The notes under the pieces were generated by a model that was given only the letters and a program-made list of their open reading frames with translations, did not search any database and was not told the DNA's origin. Positions 25,501 through 36,500 of a stretch of DNA of 64,000 nt are shown here, piece by piece. Every line of letters begins with the position of its first letter. Within the stretch, counting starts at the first letter, position 1. The position numbers were made by a program, and so were the translations under genes. The stretch comes from Bacillota bacterium (GTDB lineage: Bacteria > Bacillota > UBA4882 > UBA8346), in assembly GCA_023436305.1 (NCBI GenBank), contig JAEZJQ010000060.1, positions 11,437 to 75,436 of the forward strand. Direction: 5' to 3'.

Positions 25501-28500
25501 CTTGAGGCAATGCCCTTGACTTCCAACGGTAAGGTCGACCGAAAGGCCCTGCCGAAACCGGATGGCAGTATTGCTAGCGGGCAGGAATACGTGGCACCGG
25601 TGAATGATGTGGAATGGCAACTTGTCCAAATATGGCAAAAGGTTTTAGGGGTTGAAAAAATCGGGACCAATGATAACTTTTTTGAATTGGGTGGCCATTC
25701 CCTGAAAGCCACGGTACTGGTTGCCGAAATCCTTAAGGAGTTAAAGGTTAGTATACCTTTGAAGGAAATATTCAAGACCTCGACCATTCATGAACTGGCC
25801 GGCTATATCGCTGCCGCGGAACAAAGCCGGTATTCAGCCATTCAGCCGGTGGTAGAGCAGGATTATTACCCGGTGTCCGCGGCCCAAAAACGGATGTATT
25901 TATTATGGCAACTGGAAAGTGACGCCATTTCTTACAACATCCCCAGTGCCTTTATGATCGAAGGCGAGGTGGATAAAGATCTTTTGGAGTCCCGTTTTGC
26001 AATGTTAATCGCCCGGCATGAGATTTTACGAACTTCTTTTGAAAAGGTTGATAATGAACCAGTGCAACGGGTCCATCCGGCCGTGGACTTTGGGATTGAA
26101 TATCTGGAATTTCCTACGCTGGAAGCTGGTCCGGGAGAAATATTGGAATTTGTCGGTGATTTTATCCGGCCGTTTGACTTGGGCCAGGCGTCGTTATTCC
26201 GGGTTAAGTTAATCCGGTTGAAAGGCGAAAAGCATTTACTGCTAATGGATATGTACCACATCATCTCCGATGGTGTGTCGCTGGGGGTAATAATTAACGA
26301 ACTGTCCCAACTGGATCATGGCCGCGAATTGCCGGTGTTACGGATTCAATATAAAGATTTTGCGGTATGGCAGAACGAATTATTCCAAAGCGGGGCCATT
26401 AAAAGCCAGGAAGATTATTGGTTGGGCGTTTTTGACGGTGAGATACCAGTACTGAATATGCCGACCGATTATCCCAGGCCCGTGGTTCAGAGTTTCGCGG
26501 GAAGCTCAATCAATTTTGAAATTGAATCTTCCTTCACGGAAAAACTGAATCTTCTGGCGAAGGAAACCGGCGCCACCTTGTATATGTTGCTGTTGGCCGC
26601 TTACAACATTTTGCTGTCCAAATATTGTGGGCAGGAAGATATCATCATCGGTTCCCCCATCGCCGGAAGACCCCATGCCGATTTACAAAATGTAATCGGA
26701 ATGTTTGTCAATACGCTGGCCATGAGAAATTTCCCGGCGGGCGACAAGACTTTCCGGCAATTCTTGGCCGAAGTTAAAGAAAACGCCCTGTTAGCCTATG
26801 AAAACCAGGAATATCAATTTGAAGAATTGATAGAAAAGCTGAACTTGCGTCGGGATATCAGCCGGAACCCATTGTTTGACACCGTGTTTGTGTTACAAAA
26901 CATGGATTCCGGGAGTATTAAAATGGGTGGTTTACAGTTCAAACCCTATTCATTTGAAAACCGGATTGCTAAGTTTGACCTGACGCTCCAAGTAGCCGAA
27001 CACGCGAAGGGAATCAGCTTGATGCTTGATTATTGCGTCAAATTATTCAAACCGGAAACGGTGGAACGTATCGTCAAGCATTATCTTCAGATCATCGGGG
27101 AAATCGTTCACAATCCGGAGGTCAAGTTATCCGAAATCGAGATGTTATCCGGGAAAGAAAAGGCTCAAATTTTGACCCAATTTAATGATACCCGAACCGA
27201 TTATCCGAAAATTAAGACCATTCAAGAATTATTTGAAGAACAGGTGGCAAGAATACCGGGTCATACGGCATTGGTGTACAAAGATCAACAACTGACCTAT
27301 GGGGAATTGAATGAAAAAGCCAATCAGTTAGCCAGATGTTTAAAAAACAAAGGAGTTGGTGCGGACACGATTGTCGGGCTCATGGCGGAGCGATCGTTCG
27401 AAATGATCATTGGCATCATGGCGATCTTCAAGGCAGGTGGAGCTTATTTGCCAATTGATCCGGAATATCCAAATGAGCGGATTCATTTTATGCTGGAAGA
27501 TAGCAGTGCCCGGATCATATTAACCCAAAACCTGCTGGCTGAAAGAATCCATTTTCAAGGCACGATGGTTCAGCTTGAAGATCCAGCCAATTACCGACAT
27601 GAGGGCTCCAATCTGAAGCCGCAAAGCAAATCCGACAACCTGGCGTATGTAATCTATACTTCAGGCTCGACCGGGAAACCCAAAGGCAATCTGACCACTC
27701 ATTTTAATATCAGCCGGGTAGTGAAAAACACCAATTATATTACCATTTCAGATCAGGATATTTTATTGCAACTCTCAAATTACTCTTTTGACGGTTCAAC
27801 TTTTGACATTTACGGAGCGTTACTGAACGGGGCCAAATTAGTATTGGTTGACAAAGACTCCGTTCTAAATATCGCGCTTCTGGCCGAGGTGATCCGGAAA
27901 GAAAAAATTACCGTATTTTTTATCACCACCGCTCTCTTCAATACGTTGGTGGATTTAAAGATTGAATGTCTTCAAGGGGTTCGCAAAATCTTATTCGGGG
28001 GAGAACGGATCTCTGTCAATCACACCCGGAAAGCATTGGCTTATTTGGGTAAACACCGCCTCGTTCATGTTTATGGCCCAACTGAAACCACGGTTTTTGC
28101 AACAGCCTATGATATCAATGAAATCGATGAAAGCCGGGAAACAATACCGATTGGTAAACCGATCGCCAATACCGGCGCACTGATTCTCGATTCCAGGAAT
28201 AGGCTCCAGCCGGTAGGCGTCGCGGGGGAACTTTGTATTACCGGAGACGGCTTGGCCAAAGGTTATTTGAGCCGTCCGGAATTAACCCGGGAAAAGTTCG
28301 TCGGAAGCCCATTCATCCCAAAAGAAATCATGTACCGGACCGGCGATTTGGTCAGGTGGTTGCCGGATGGGAACATTGAGTTTTTAGGCCGGATTGATCA
28401 CCAGGTAAAAATCCGGGGATTCCGGATTGAACCGGGTGAGATTGAGAGACGGTTATTGGAACATGAGAAAATCAAAGAGGCGGTAATCATCGACCGGACC

Positions 28501-31500
28501 GATGCGCATGGTAATAAGTATCTCTGCGCTTATCTGGTAGCCCAGGATGAATTGAAAGCCCATGAATTACGGGAGTATTTATTAAAGGAACTGCCTAATT
28601 ACATGGTACCGTCATATTTTATTCAACTTGACAAGCTGCCAATCAATTTAAGCGGCAAGGTTGATCGGAGGGCGCTGCCGGAACCGGATACGAGCGTCTC
28701 TACCGGTAGGGAATATGTGGCGGCGGCCAATGAAGTTGAAGAAACATTGGTATCAATCTGGCAGGATGTCTTGGGAATTGAAAAAATCGGGACAAAGGAT
28801 GACTTTTTCGAGCTGGGCGGACATTCCCTGAAGGCCACCGTCTTAGTTGCCAAAATTCATCAAAAATTGAATGTCAATCTGTCTTTAAAGGAAATATTCA
28901 AAGCTCCGACCATTAAAGAATTGGCCAGATTTGTAAATAAGGCGGAAAAGAATTTATATTCATCTATCCAACCCGTTCAAATCAGGGAATATTATCCGGT
29001 ATCATCCACCCAAAAAAGAATGTATCTTTTGTGGAAACTGGAAGGAGATTCTGCCGCTTATAACGTTTCCGGGGCGGCAATCATCGAAGATCAGATAGAG
29101 AAGAATCAAATTGAAAACTGGTTTAAGGCATTGATTGCCAGACATGAGGCTTTGCGGACCTCATTTGAAATGGCCAATGGCGAACCGGTACAAAGAGTCC
29201 ATCAAACCGTGGATTTTACTGTTGACTATCTGGAGCTTCCGGAGATTGGGGTTGAATCCGAAAGCTTACGGAATATTGTCGGCAGTTTTATCCGGCCATT
29301 TAACCTTGGCCATGCGCCATTATTACGGGTTAAGCTGGTCAGGTTGAAAGAAGCCAAGCAACTTCTATTTCTTGATATGCATCATATCGTATCCGACGGG
29401 GTATCATTGGGGGTATTGCTGAAAGAACTAGGAGAACTTTCTCAAAACCGTGAGTTGCCGGTGCCGCGGATACAATATAAAGATTTTGCGGTTTGGCAAA
29501 ATAAATTTTTCGGCAGTGAAGCTATTAAAAGCCAGGAAGCATATTGGCTGAAAGTGTTTAACAGTGAAATTCCGGTATTGAACATGCCAACTGACTATCC
29601 CCGTCCGACGGTTCAAAGTTTTGAAGGCAGCACCCTTGTCTTTGATATTGATGCGTCTGTAACCTACAAATTGAATCAGATGGCGGCGGAAACCGGCTCC
29701 ACCATGTATATGATATTATTGGCAGCGTTCAATATTCTGCTGGCCAAATATACCGGACAGGAAGATATCATCGTCGGTTCGCCCATCGCCGGTAGACCCC
29801 AAGCCGATTTAGAAACCATCATTGGTATGTTTGTCAATACGCTGGCTATGAGAAATTACCCGGAGAGCGGTAAAACTTTCCGGAAGTTTTTAGCCGAGGT
29901 CAAAGAACATGCCTTCATGGCCTATGAAAACCAGGACTATCAATTTGAGGAATTGATTGAAAAATTGAATTTACACCGGGATATCAGCCGGAATCCATTA
30001 TATGATGTGGTGTTCGTCTTACAAAACATGAATCTGTATCAGCATTCCGGTTTGCAATTCACCCCGTATGAACTGGATAACCGGGTTGCTAAATTTGATC
30101 TAACCTTAACTGCCGTGGAAACTGGGGATATCATTCGACTGAGCTTGGAATATTGCACCAAGTTGTTTACGAAAGCGACAGCCGCCGGAATGATTCGCCA
30201 TTATCTTCAGATTGTGGCGCAGATCACCGAAAATCCCGAACTGACCATTGCCAAGATCGACTGCCTGAGCGAAGAAGAAAAGCAACAGTTATTATATGGT
30301 TTCAATGACACCCAGGCCGGGTATCCGCGGGAGAAAACCCTGCAAGGTTTATTCGAAGAGCAGGCCAAGCGGAACCCGGACAACATTGCGGTGGTATTTG
30401 AAGGCCAACAGTTAAGCTACCGGGAACTGAACCGTAAGGCGAACCAGTTGGCCCGGGTCATCCGGAGCGAAGGTATTCATCCGGATCGTTGCGTGGGATT
30501 AATAGTTGATCGCTCCTTGGAAATGATCATCGGAATCCTGGCCGTCTTAAAATCGGGTGGCGCCTACCTGCCCATTGACCCTGGCTATCCGGAAGAACGG
30601 ATTAAATATATGCTGGAGGACAGCGGCACCCAAATCCTGTTAATCCGGCACCAAGTCCAGACCCGGGTAGACTTCCCCGGAGCCATCATCGATTTGGATG
30701 ACGCTGGGATCTATCAGGGGAATGACGCCAATTTGGATAGTGTCACCCGGCCGGAACATTTGGCCTATATCATTTATACTTCGGGAACCACCGGCAATCC
30801 CAAAGGAGCCATGATTGAACACCGGAACGTGGTCCGGCTGATGCTTAACGACCGGATCCAATTTGACTTCAGCGCGGATGACGTATGGACCATGTTCCAT
30901 TCCTATTGCTTTGACTTTTCAGTTTGGGAGATGTACGGTGCGTTGTTATACGGGGGAAAACTAATTGTTATCCCAAGACTTACTGCCCAAAATCCCAAAG
31001 CGTATTTGAAACTGCTCAAGGATCAAAAAGTAACTGTATTAAACCAAACACCCACCGCCTTTTTCAACCTGATCAATGAAGAGATGCATGTTCCGGAAGC
31101 GGAACTTCGGCTAAGGTATGTTATCTTTGGCGGTGAAGCTTTAAAACCAATCATTCTCAAACCTTGGTTCCAAAAATATCCGCAAACCAAATTAATCAAC
31201 ATGTACGGGATCACCGAGACCACCGTCCATGTAACTTTTAAAGAAATCGGCGCCGCCGACATCGAGTTAAACATCAGCAATATCGGGAAACCAATCCCCA
31301 CATTAACCACATATGTCTTTAATAAGAATATGGGTTTGCAGCCCATCGGGGTCCCGGGAGAATTATGCGTGGGCGGTGACGGGGTCGGCCGGGGATATTT
31401 GAACCGGTCGGAATTGACCAAGGAAAAGTTTGTCGTCAATCCGTACCGGGCGAATGAAACCCTATACCGGTCGGGAGATCTGGCCCGGTGGTTGACGGAT

Positions 31501-33528
31501 GGGAATTTGGAATACCTGGGCCGGATCGATCACCAAGTAAAAATCCGTGGCCATCGCATTGAATTGGGAGAGATCCAAAACCGGCTGTTACAACATCCGG
31601 GGATCAAGGATGCGGTTGTTATCGATCGCGAAGAGTTAGTGGGGGGAGAAAATCAGAAGTATCTGTGCGCATACATTATTACTACATCCGGGATAACCAC
31701 CTCGGAACTTCGGGAACACATGGGGCAAGAACTTCCGGATTATATGATCCCTTCATATTTCGTGAAACTTGAGAAAATGCCTTTGACTTCCAACGGCAAG
31801 GTGGACCGGAAAGCGCTGCCGAAACCGGATGGCAGTATTGCCAGCGGACAGGAATACGTGGCGCCCACCAATGAAATCGAGGCAAAACTGGCGGAGATCT
31901 GGCAAGATGTTTTGGGGGTAGCCAAAATCGGGATCAATGACAACTTTTTCGAATTGGGCGGAGACTCCATCCGGGCCATTCAAGTCTCAGCCAGACTGAA
32001 TCAATACCAATTAACGATAGATCTCAAGGACTTATTTAAAAATCCTACCATCCTGCAATTGGCGAAATATGTTAAGTATGAAAAAATCGAAATCAGTCAA
32101 GAACCAGTCACTGGAGAAATCAGCCTGACCCCGGTGCAAAGATGGTTTTTCGAATCTACACAGACCGACAGGCACCATTTTAATCAATCAGTGATGCTGT
32201 ATCGCAAAGAAGGCTTTGACAAAAAAATAATCTACCAGGTATTCGATAAATTGTTGGAACACCATGATGCTTTACGAATGACTTACCTGGTGGACAAGCC
32301 TCATAAGCACCGGATTATTCAATATAATCGCGGTTTAACCGAAGGAAAATTATATGAACTCAAGGTGATTGATTTAACCCATGATTTAAATTGTGAAACA
32401 CAAGTTGAAGCCAAAGCGAATCATTTTCAGCGGGAGATTGATCCGGTGAATGGTCCGCTAGTCAAGTTAGGTCTTTTCAAGACCAAGGATGGGGATCATT
32501 TACTCATCATCATTCATCACCTGGTCATTGATGGCGTTTCCTGGCGAATCCTGGTGGAAGATTTGATGGCGAGTTACCAAAGTGTTTTGCAAAAGAAAAC
32601 CATCAAATTCGCGCCCAAAACTCACTCGTTTAAGGAATGGTCGCATCGGCTTCAACAATACAGTAACAGTAAAGAATTTTTAAGGGAAAAGGAATACTGG
32701 AGGGGATTGGAAAACCAGGCTGTGCTTCCATTGTTCTCCAATGCGCCGGGTGCTGGGAAAGAAGGAATCAATCGGCATAGCTTGAGTTTTAAATTATCAC
32801 CGGTGGAGACCGAACAATTGCTGAAACAAGTGAATACGGCTTATAATACAGAAATTAATGACATTTTAATGACCGTATTGGGCCTGGCGGTAAAACAGAG
32901 CACCGGACAGGAGAAAGTATTAATCCAAATGGAAGGACACGGCCGCGAGGAGATCATCCCCGGAATGAATATTACCCGGACGGTGGGCTGGTTCACCTCA
33001 ATTTATCCCGTCATTTTGGACATGGCCGGTGCCAGTGACATTTCGTATGCCATCAAACGCACCAAAGAATGCTTACGGCGGGTCCCCCATCGTGGGATTG
33101 GGTATGGAATTCTGAAATATTTGACCTGGCTGGAAAATAAACAGGATGTAAAATTCAAATTGAACCCGGAGATATGCTTTAATTATCTGGGACAATTCGA
33201 TCGAAACACCCAATATCAAATATTTACCACTTCCAAGTTACCCATGGGTTTGCAAGTGAGTCCCAAGTTGACGCAATTGCGATCGCCTCTGGAAATCACC
33301 GGAATGGTAATGGATAATGAAATGGTATTGACGTTTAATTTTGATACCCTGCGGTATCAAGAGGCAAACATCGCCGCATTACTCAAGAATTTCCGAGCGA
33401 TTCTGTTGGACATCATTCAGCATTGCACGAGTAAGGAAGAATCCGAATTAACCCCCTCGGATTTTGAAAATGAGTACCTGAGTATTGAAGAATTGGATAG
33501 TATCTTAAAATCCATCGATAAGTTATGA
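22570..33528 (+). CDS. NRPS, three modules: C-A(Thr)-T-C-A(Ile)-T-C-A(Thr)-T-E
   Basis: 3652 residues. Start TTG 22570 has GAGAGGAG ten bases upstream; an ATG at 22537 lacks a site. C1 about 30-460 ('HHSIFDS'), A1, T1 Ser1044 ('GGHSLKA'); C2 ('YHIISDG'), A2, T2 Ser2086; C3 ('HHIVSDG'), A3, T3 Ser3133 ('GGDSIRA'); E about 3175-3620 ('HHLVIDG', 'EGHGRE', 'NYLGQF'). Pocket residues read by eye: A1 and A3 DFWNIGMVHK (exact Thr code), A2 DGFFLGVVFK (Ile code with one change). C2 and C3 have the LCL opening 'YPVS..QKRMYLLW'. The N-terminal 'LEQLSPEKQKLILKLLAEK' is typical where a PKS hands over to an NRPS. Predicted output: acyl-Thr-Ile-D-Thr. Confidence 0.96.
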   Translation: MSIDKQLEQLSPEKQKLILKLLAEKQQKLNQANQIIRRTAGPPVLSFVQERFWFLNRLESENSMYNIAVTYRVKGKINFPAFEKSLNEIIRRHEVLRITFTEINGEPSIVVNPDLQLKIKVDNIQEFPEIERETRAKEIIAREVEKPFDLSKGPLIRHLILQINNEEYIGNLIFHHSIFDSYSSKVFLGELVALYEAFSNNRPSPLPDLPFQYSDYAAWHREWLQGERFETQLAFWKNQLSNLPLLQLPADKSRPPVKNTQGANGYCEIDPQMTRNLKEFCKQNEITPFVALMTTFCILLSRYSGMDDLIIGSPVSGRNRTEVESLIGCFINTLVLRVDLTGKPTLTELMDRVKQVVFNAYNHQDVPFEKLVNELQPERDMSYTPLFQVLMNFRKDQSQILQIQGTRIKYEEIETGTAAFDITLDITEYPDRLQCRFEYDTELFQVTTIQRIMKHFIHILGRTITNPQQKLVEIDCLSGEEKQQLLYDFNDTKAGYPREKTLQGLFEEQVERTPDNIAVVYEGRALSYRELNRKANQLARIIRSKGIHPDHTVGLIVDRSLEMIVGIMAVLKSGGAYLPIDPAYPEERIKYMLEDSGTQILITRDQDRAKADFPGEIIDLNDIGIYQGNDANLENITRPEHLAYIIYTSGTTGKPKGAMIEHRNVVRLMFNDRIQFDFSADDVWTMFHSYCFDFSVWEMYGALLYGGKLIVIPKLTAQNPKVYLKLLKDQKVTVLNQTPTAFFNLVNEEMQFPEAELRLRYVIFGGEALKPIILKPWFQKYPQTKLINMYGITETTVHVTFKEIGAADIELNISNIGKSIPTLTTYIFNKNMSLQPIGVPGELCVGGDGVGRGYLNRSELTREKFVENPYHAGETLYKSGDLARWLPDGNLEYLGRIDHQVKIRGHRIELGEIQNRLMQHPDIKDAVVIDGEETVAGGKQKYLCAYIIATSEITTSELREHMGRELPDYMIPSYFVRLEAMPLTSNGKVDRKALPKPDGSIASGQEYVAPVNDVEWQLVQIWQKVLGVEKIGTNDNFFELGGHSLKATVLVAEILKELKVSIPLKEIFKTSTIHELAGYIAAAEQSRYSAIQPVVEQDYYPVSAAQKRMYLLWQLESDAISYNIPSAFMIEGEVDKDLLESRFAMLIARHEILRTSFEKVDNEPVQRVHPAVDFGIEYLEFPTLEAGPGEILEFVGDFIRPFDLGQASLFRVKLIRLKGEKHLLLMDMYHIISDGVSLGVIINELSQLDHGRELPVLRIQYKDFAVWQNELFQSGAIKSQEDYWLGVFDGEIPVLNMPTDYPRPVVQSFAGSSINFEIESSFTEKLNLLAKETGATLYMLLLAAYNILLSKYCGQEDIIIGSPIAGRPHADLQNVIGMFVNTLAMRNFPAGDKTFRQFLAEVKENALLAYENQEYQFEELIEKLNLRRDISRNPLFDTVFVLQNMDSGSIKMGGLQFKPYSFENRIAKFDLTLQVAEHAKGISLMLDYCVKLFKPETVERIVKHYLQIIGEIVHNPEVKLSEIEMLSGKEKAQILTQFNDTRTDYPKIKTIQELFEEQVARIPGHTALVYKDQQLTYGELNEKANQLARCLKNKGVGADTIVGLMAERSFEMIIGIMAIFKAGGAYLPIDPEYPNERIHFMLEDSSARIILTQNLLAERIHFQGTMVQLEDPANYRHEGSNLKPQSKSDNLAYVIYTSGSTGKPKGNLTTHFNISRVVKNTNYITISDQDILLQLSNYSFDGSTFDIYGALLNGAKLVLVDKDSVLNIALLAEVIRKEKITVFFITTALFNTLVDLKIECLQGVRKILFGGERISVNHTRKALAYLGKHRLVHVYGPTETTVFATAYDINEIDESRETIPIGKPIANTGALILDSRNRLQPVGVAGELCITGDGLAKGYLSRPELTREKFVGSPFIPKEIMYRTGDLVRWLPDGNIEFLGRIDHQVKIRGFRIEPGEIERRLLEHEKIKEAVIIDRTDAHGNKYLCAYLVAQDELKAHELREYLLKELPNYMVPSYFIQLDKLPINLSGKVDRRALPEPDTSVSTGREYVAAANEVEETLVSIWQDVLGIEKIGTKDDFFELGGHSLKATVLVAKIHQKLNVNLSLKEIFKAPTIKELARFVNKAEKNLYSSIQPVQIREYYPVSSTQKRMYLLWKLEGDSAAYNVSGAAIIEDQIEKNQIENWFKALIARHEALRTSFEMANGEPVQRVHQTVDFTVDYLELPEIGVESESLRNIVGSFIRPFNLGHAPLLRVKLVRLKEAKQLLFLDMHHIVSDGVSLGVLLKELGELSQNRELPVPRIQYKDFAVWQNKFFGSEAIKSQEAYWLKVFNSEIPVLNMPTDYPRPTVQSFEGSTLVFDIDASVTYKLNQMAAETGSTMYMILLAAFNILLAKYTGQEDIIVGSPIAGRPQADLETIIGMFVNTLAMRNYPESGKTFRKFLAEVKEHAFMAYENQDYQFEELIEKLNLHRDISRNPLYDVVFVLQNMNLYQHSGLQFTPYELDNRVAKFDLTLTAVETGDIIRLSLEYCTKLFTKATAAGMIRHYLQIVAQITENPELTIAKIDCLSEEEKQQLLYGFNDTQAGYPREKTLQGLFEEQAKRNPDNIAVVFEGQQLSYRELNRKANQLARVIRSEGIHPDRCVGLIVDRSLEMIIGILAVLKSGGAYLPIDPGYPEERIKYMLEDSGTQILLIRHQVQTRVDFPGAIIDLDDAGIYQGNDANLDSVTRPEHLAYIIYTSGTTGNPKGAMIEHRNVVRLMLNDRIQFDFSADDVWTMFHSYCFDFSVWEMYGALLYGGKLIVIPRLTAQNPKAYLKLLKDQKVTVLNQTPTAFFNLINEEMHVPEAELRLRYVIFGGEALKPIILKPWFQKYPQTKLINMYGITETTVHVTFKEIGAADIELNISNIGKPIPTLTTYVFNKNMGLQPIGVPGELCVGGDGVGRGYLNRSELTKEKFVVNPYRANETLYRSGDLARWLTDGNLEYLGRIDHQVKIRGHRIELGEIQNRLLQHPGIKDAVVIDREELVGGENQKYLCAYIITTSGITTSELREHMGQELPDYMIPSYFVKLEKMPLTSNGKVDRKALPKPDGSIASGQEYVAPTNEIEAKLAEIWQDVLGVAKIGINDNFFELGGDSIRAIQVSARLNQYQLTIDLKDLFKNPTILQLAKYVKYEKIEISQEPVTGEISLTPVQRWFFESTQTDRHHFNQSVMLYRKEGFDKKIIYQVFDKLLEHHDALRMTYLVDKPHKHRIIQYNRGLTEGKLYELKVIDLTHDLNCETQVEAKANHFQREIDPVNGPLVKLGLFKTKDGDHLLIIIHHLVIDGVSWRILVEDLMASYQSVLQKKTIKFAPKTHSFKEWSHRLQQYSNSKEFLREKEYWRGLENQAVLPLFSNAPGAGKEGINRHSLSFKLSPVETEQLLKQVNTAYNTEINDILMTVLGLAVKQSTGQEKVLIQMEGHGREEIIPGMNITRTVGWFTSIYPVILDMAGASDISYAIKRTKECLRRVPHRGIGYGILKYLTWLENKQDVKFKLNPEICFNYLGQFDRNTQYQIFTTSKLPMGLQVSPKLTQLRSPLEITGMVMDNEMVLTFNFDTLRYQEANIAALLKNFRAILLDIIQHCTSKEESELTPSDFENEYLSIEELDSILKSIDKL

Positions 33529-33546
33529 AAGGATTGAAAAATAACG

Positions 33547-36500
33547 ATGCTTAAAGATTTAAAAGTCCAGCGGATTTATCCCCTGTCTCCGATGCAAGAG
33601 GGGATGCTTTTTCATACCATTATCAATAAAGACGCGCATGCTTATTTTGAGCAAATGTCTTATGATATTCAAGGCGAAATCGATCTTTCAATATTTGAAA
33701 GCATCTGGAATGCCTTGATTGAAAAGTATGATGTCTTTCGAACCATTTTTGTCTATGAAGAAATTAACCGGCCCATGCAAGTGGTTTTGCAGGAAAGAAA
33801 AACCAAGCTCTTCTTTGAAGACATCTCCGCCATGACGGATAGCGCCAGGGAAAGGTACCTTGAAGAATTCAAGGTACGCGATATACAGACCGGATTCAAT
33901 CTGTCAAAGGATATTATGATCCGGGTGGCGGTATTCAAAACCGGACCGGATAAGCATAAAGTCATCTGGAGCCACCATCACATCCTGATGGACGGTTGGA
34001 GTCTGGGAGTTGTCGTCAATGACTTTTTCAGCATCTACCGGACCATCAAAGCGAACCGGCTGTTACAGTTGAAAGAAGGATGCCCGTATTTTACCTATAT
34101 TAAATGGCTTGAAAAACAAAACCAGGAAGATGGGTACACTTATTGGCAGGAATATCTCGCCGGTTATGAACAGCTTGCATCATTGCCCGGAAAAACCAGC
34201 CCGGGTAAACATGGAATCTATCAGCAAAAGAAGCTGGAAATTAAACTTGACCGGGATACTTCCGCTAAACTAGCGGATATCGCCCGGCAGAATCAGGTGA
34301 CAATCAATACTGTTTTTCAATCCATCTGGGGCATCTTGTTACAACGATACAATAATACCCAGGATGTGGTGTTTGGAACGGTAGTATCGGGGAGGCCATC
34401 ACAAATTCCCGGGATTGAAAGCGCGGTGGGCTTGTTTATCAATACCATTCCCATTCGGATTCAAAATGGGGATGCACAAACTTTTGGGGAACTCCTCCGG
34501 CGGGTCCAGGATGCGGCCTTGCTTTCCGATAAATATTCCTATTTATCCTTGGCGCAAGTCCAGTCCAATTCTGAACTAAAGAACGAATTGATGAATCATA
34601 TCATGGTTTTTGAAAACTATCCCCTAGACCGGGAAAAACTCAATCAGTCGTTCACTGAGTTCCAAGTGGACAATGTGGAATTTTTTGAACAGACCAACTA
34701 TGATTTTAATATTATCATCATGCCTGGGGATGAATGTTATATCGATTTTAAGCATAACCCCGCAATTTATCCGGAAGCGCTCATTGCCATGGTCAAAACA
34801 CATTTTATCAATATCATCCGCCAAATTGTCGCCCAACCGGATCTCAAATTGGCGGAACTGATAATTTTGACGGCGGAAGAACAAGATCGGGTTTTCACCG
34901 AATTTAACAATACCCAGGCGGATTATCCAAAAAGTCAAACGATTCACCAGTTATTTGAAGCCCAGGTGGAAAAGAGCCCGGATCGGACAGCAGTTATATA
35001 CCAGGATCGGCAATTAAGCTACCGGGAATTCAATATAAAAGCGAACCAGTTGGCCCGAATGCTCCGCAGTATAGGAGTTGGGTCCGATACCATCGTCGGA
35101 TTGATGGTGGAACGTTCTCTGGAGATGATGATTGGAATCATGGGAATCCTCAAGGCCGGGGGGGCATACCTCCCGATTGACCCGAACTATCCGGCGGAAC
35201 GGATTCAATATATGCTGGAGAACAGCGGGACCCAACTGTTATTGACCCAGGATAAATTTACCGGGATGGTTTCTTTTTCGGGAGAAGTGGTCAGTCTCGA
35301 AGCCGCGGATCTTTATAAGGGCGACGGTACCAATTTGAAGCTTGCGTGTGGTCCAAGGAATCTGGCCTATGTGATTTACACCTCCGGTTCCACCGGTAGG
35401 CCTAAGGGCGCCATGATTGAGCATTATTCCGTGATTAACCGTTTAAACTGGATGCAGAAACAGTATCCCTTGGGATCCAGTGATGCAATTCTTCAAAAAA
35501 CCCCCTATACATTTGATGTTTCCGTGTGGGAATTACTTTGGTGGTCGTTGGTGGGTGCGAAAGTCTGTTTTCTCATTCCCGGAGGGGAGAAAGACCCGGA
35601 AGCCATTGGCGTAGCCATTGAAAAGCACCGAATCACCACCATGCATTTTGTCCCGTCCATGCTGGCCACTTTCTTGGAATCGGTGGATAATCTTAAAATG
35701 AGCCCGAAACTGAAAAGTTTAACCCGGGTATTTGCCAGCGGCGAAGCATTAAGTTTGCCATTGACTAAGCGTTTCAACCATTTGCTCTATCAAACCAATC
35801 ATACCATGCTGATTAATTTGTACGGCCCGACGGAAGCTACCGTTGATGTATCCTATTTTGACTGTTCGCCCCATGTGGCGCTGAATACGGTTCCGATTGG
35901 GAAACCCATTGACAACATTCATTTATATGTCCTTGATCAAAGTCAAAATATTCAACCCGTAGGTATTCCCGGTGAACTCTATATCGCGGGCGATGGGTTG
36001 GCCCGGGGATATTTACATCAGCCGGAACTTACAGCGGCAAAATTTGTCGCGAATCCATTTATACCCGGCACCCGGATGTACCGGACCGAAGATTTGGCTC
36101 AGTGGCTGCCGGATGGCAATATTGAATTTTTAGGAAGAATCGACCACCAGGTAAAAATCCGGGGGAACCGGATTGAACTTGGCGAGATCGAGAACCGGTT
36201 ATTGGAGCATGAACTGATTAAAGAGGCCGTGGCCATTGACCGAAGTGACACCGGTGGGACCAAATATCTCTGCGCCTATATTGTTGCCATGGATGAATTG
36301 AAAGTGCCGGAACTACGGGAGTATCTGTTACAAAAACTACCCGAATACATGGTGCCGTCATATTTCGTCAAGCTTGACAAAATGCCCCTGACGCCGAACG
36401 GTAAGATCGACCGGAAAGCATTACCCAATCCGGAGGGCCGGATTTCCAGCGACCGGGAATATGCGGCGCCCACAAATGATCTGGAACGGAAATTGGTCCA

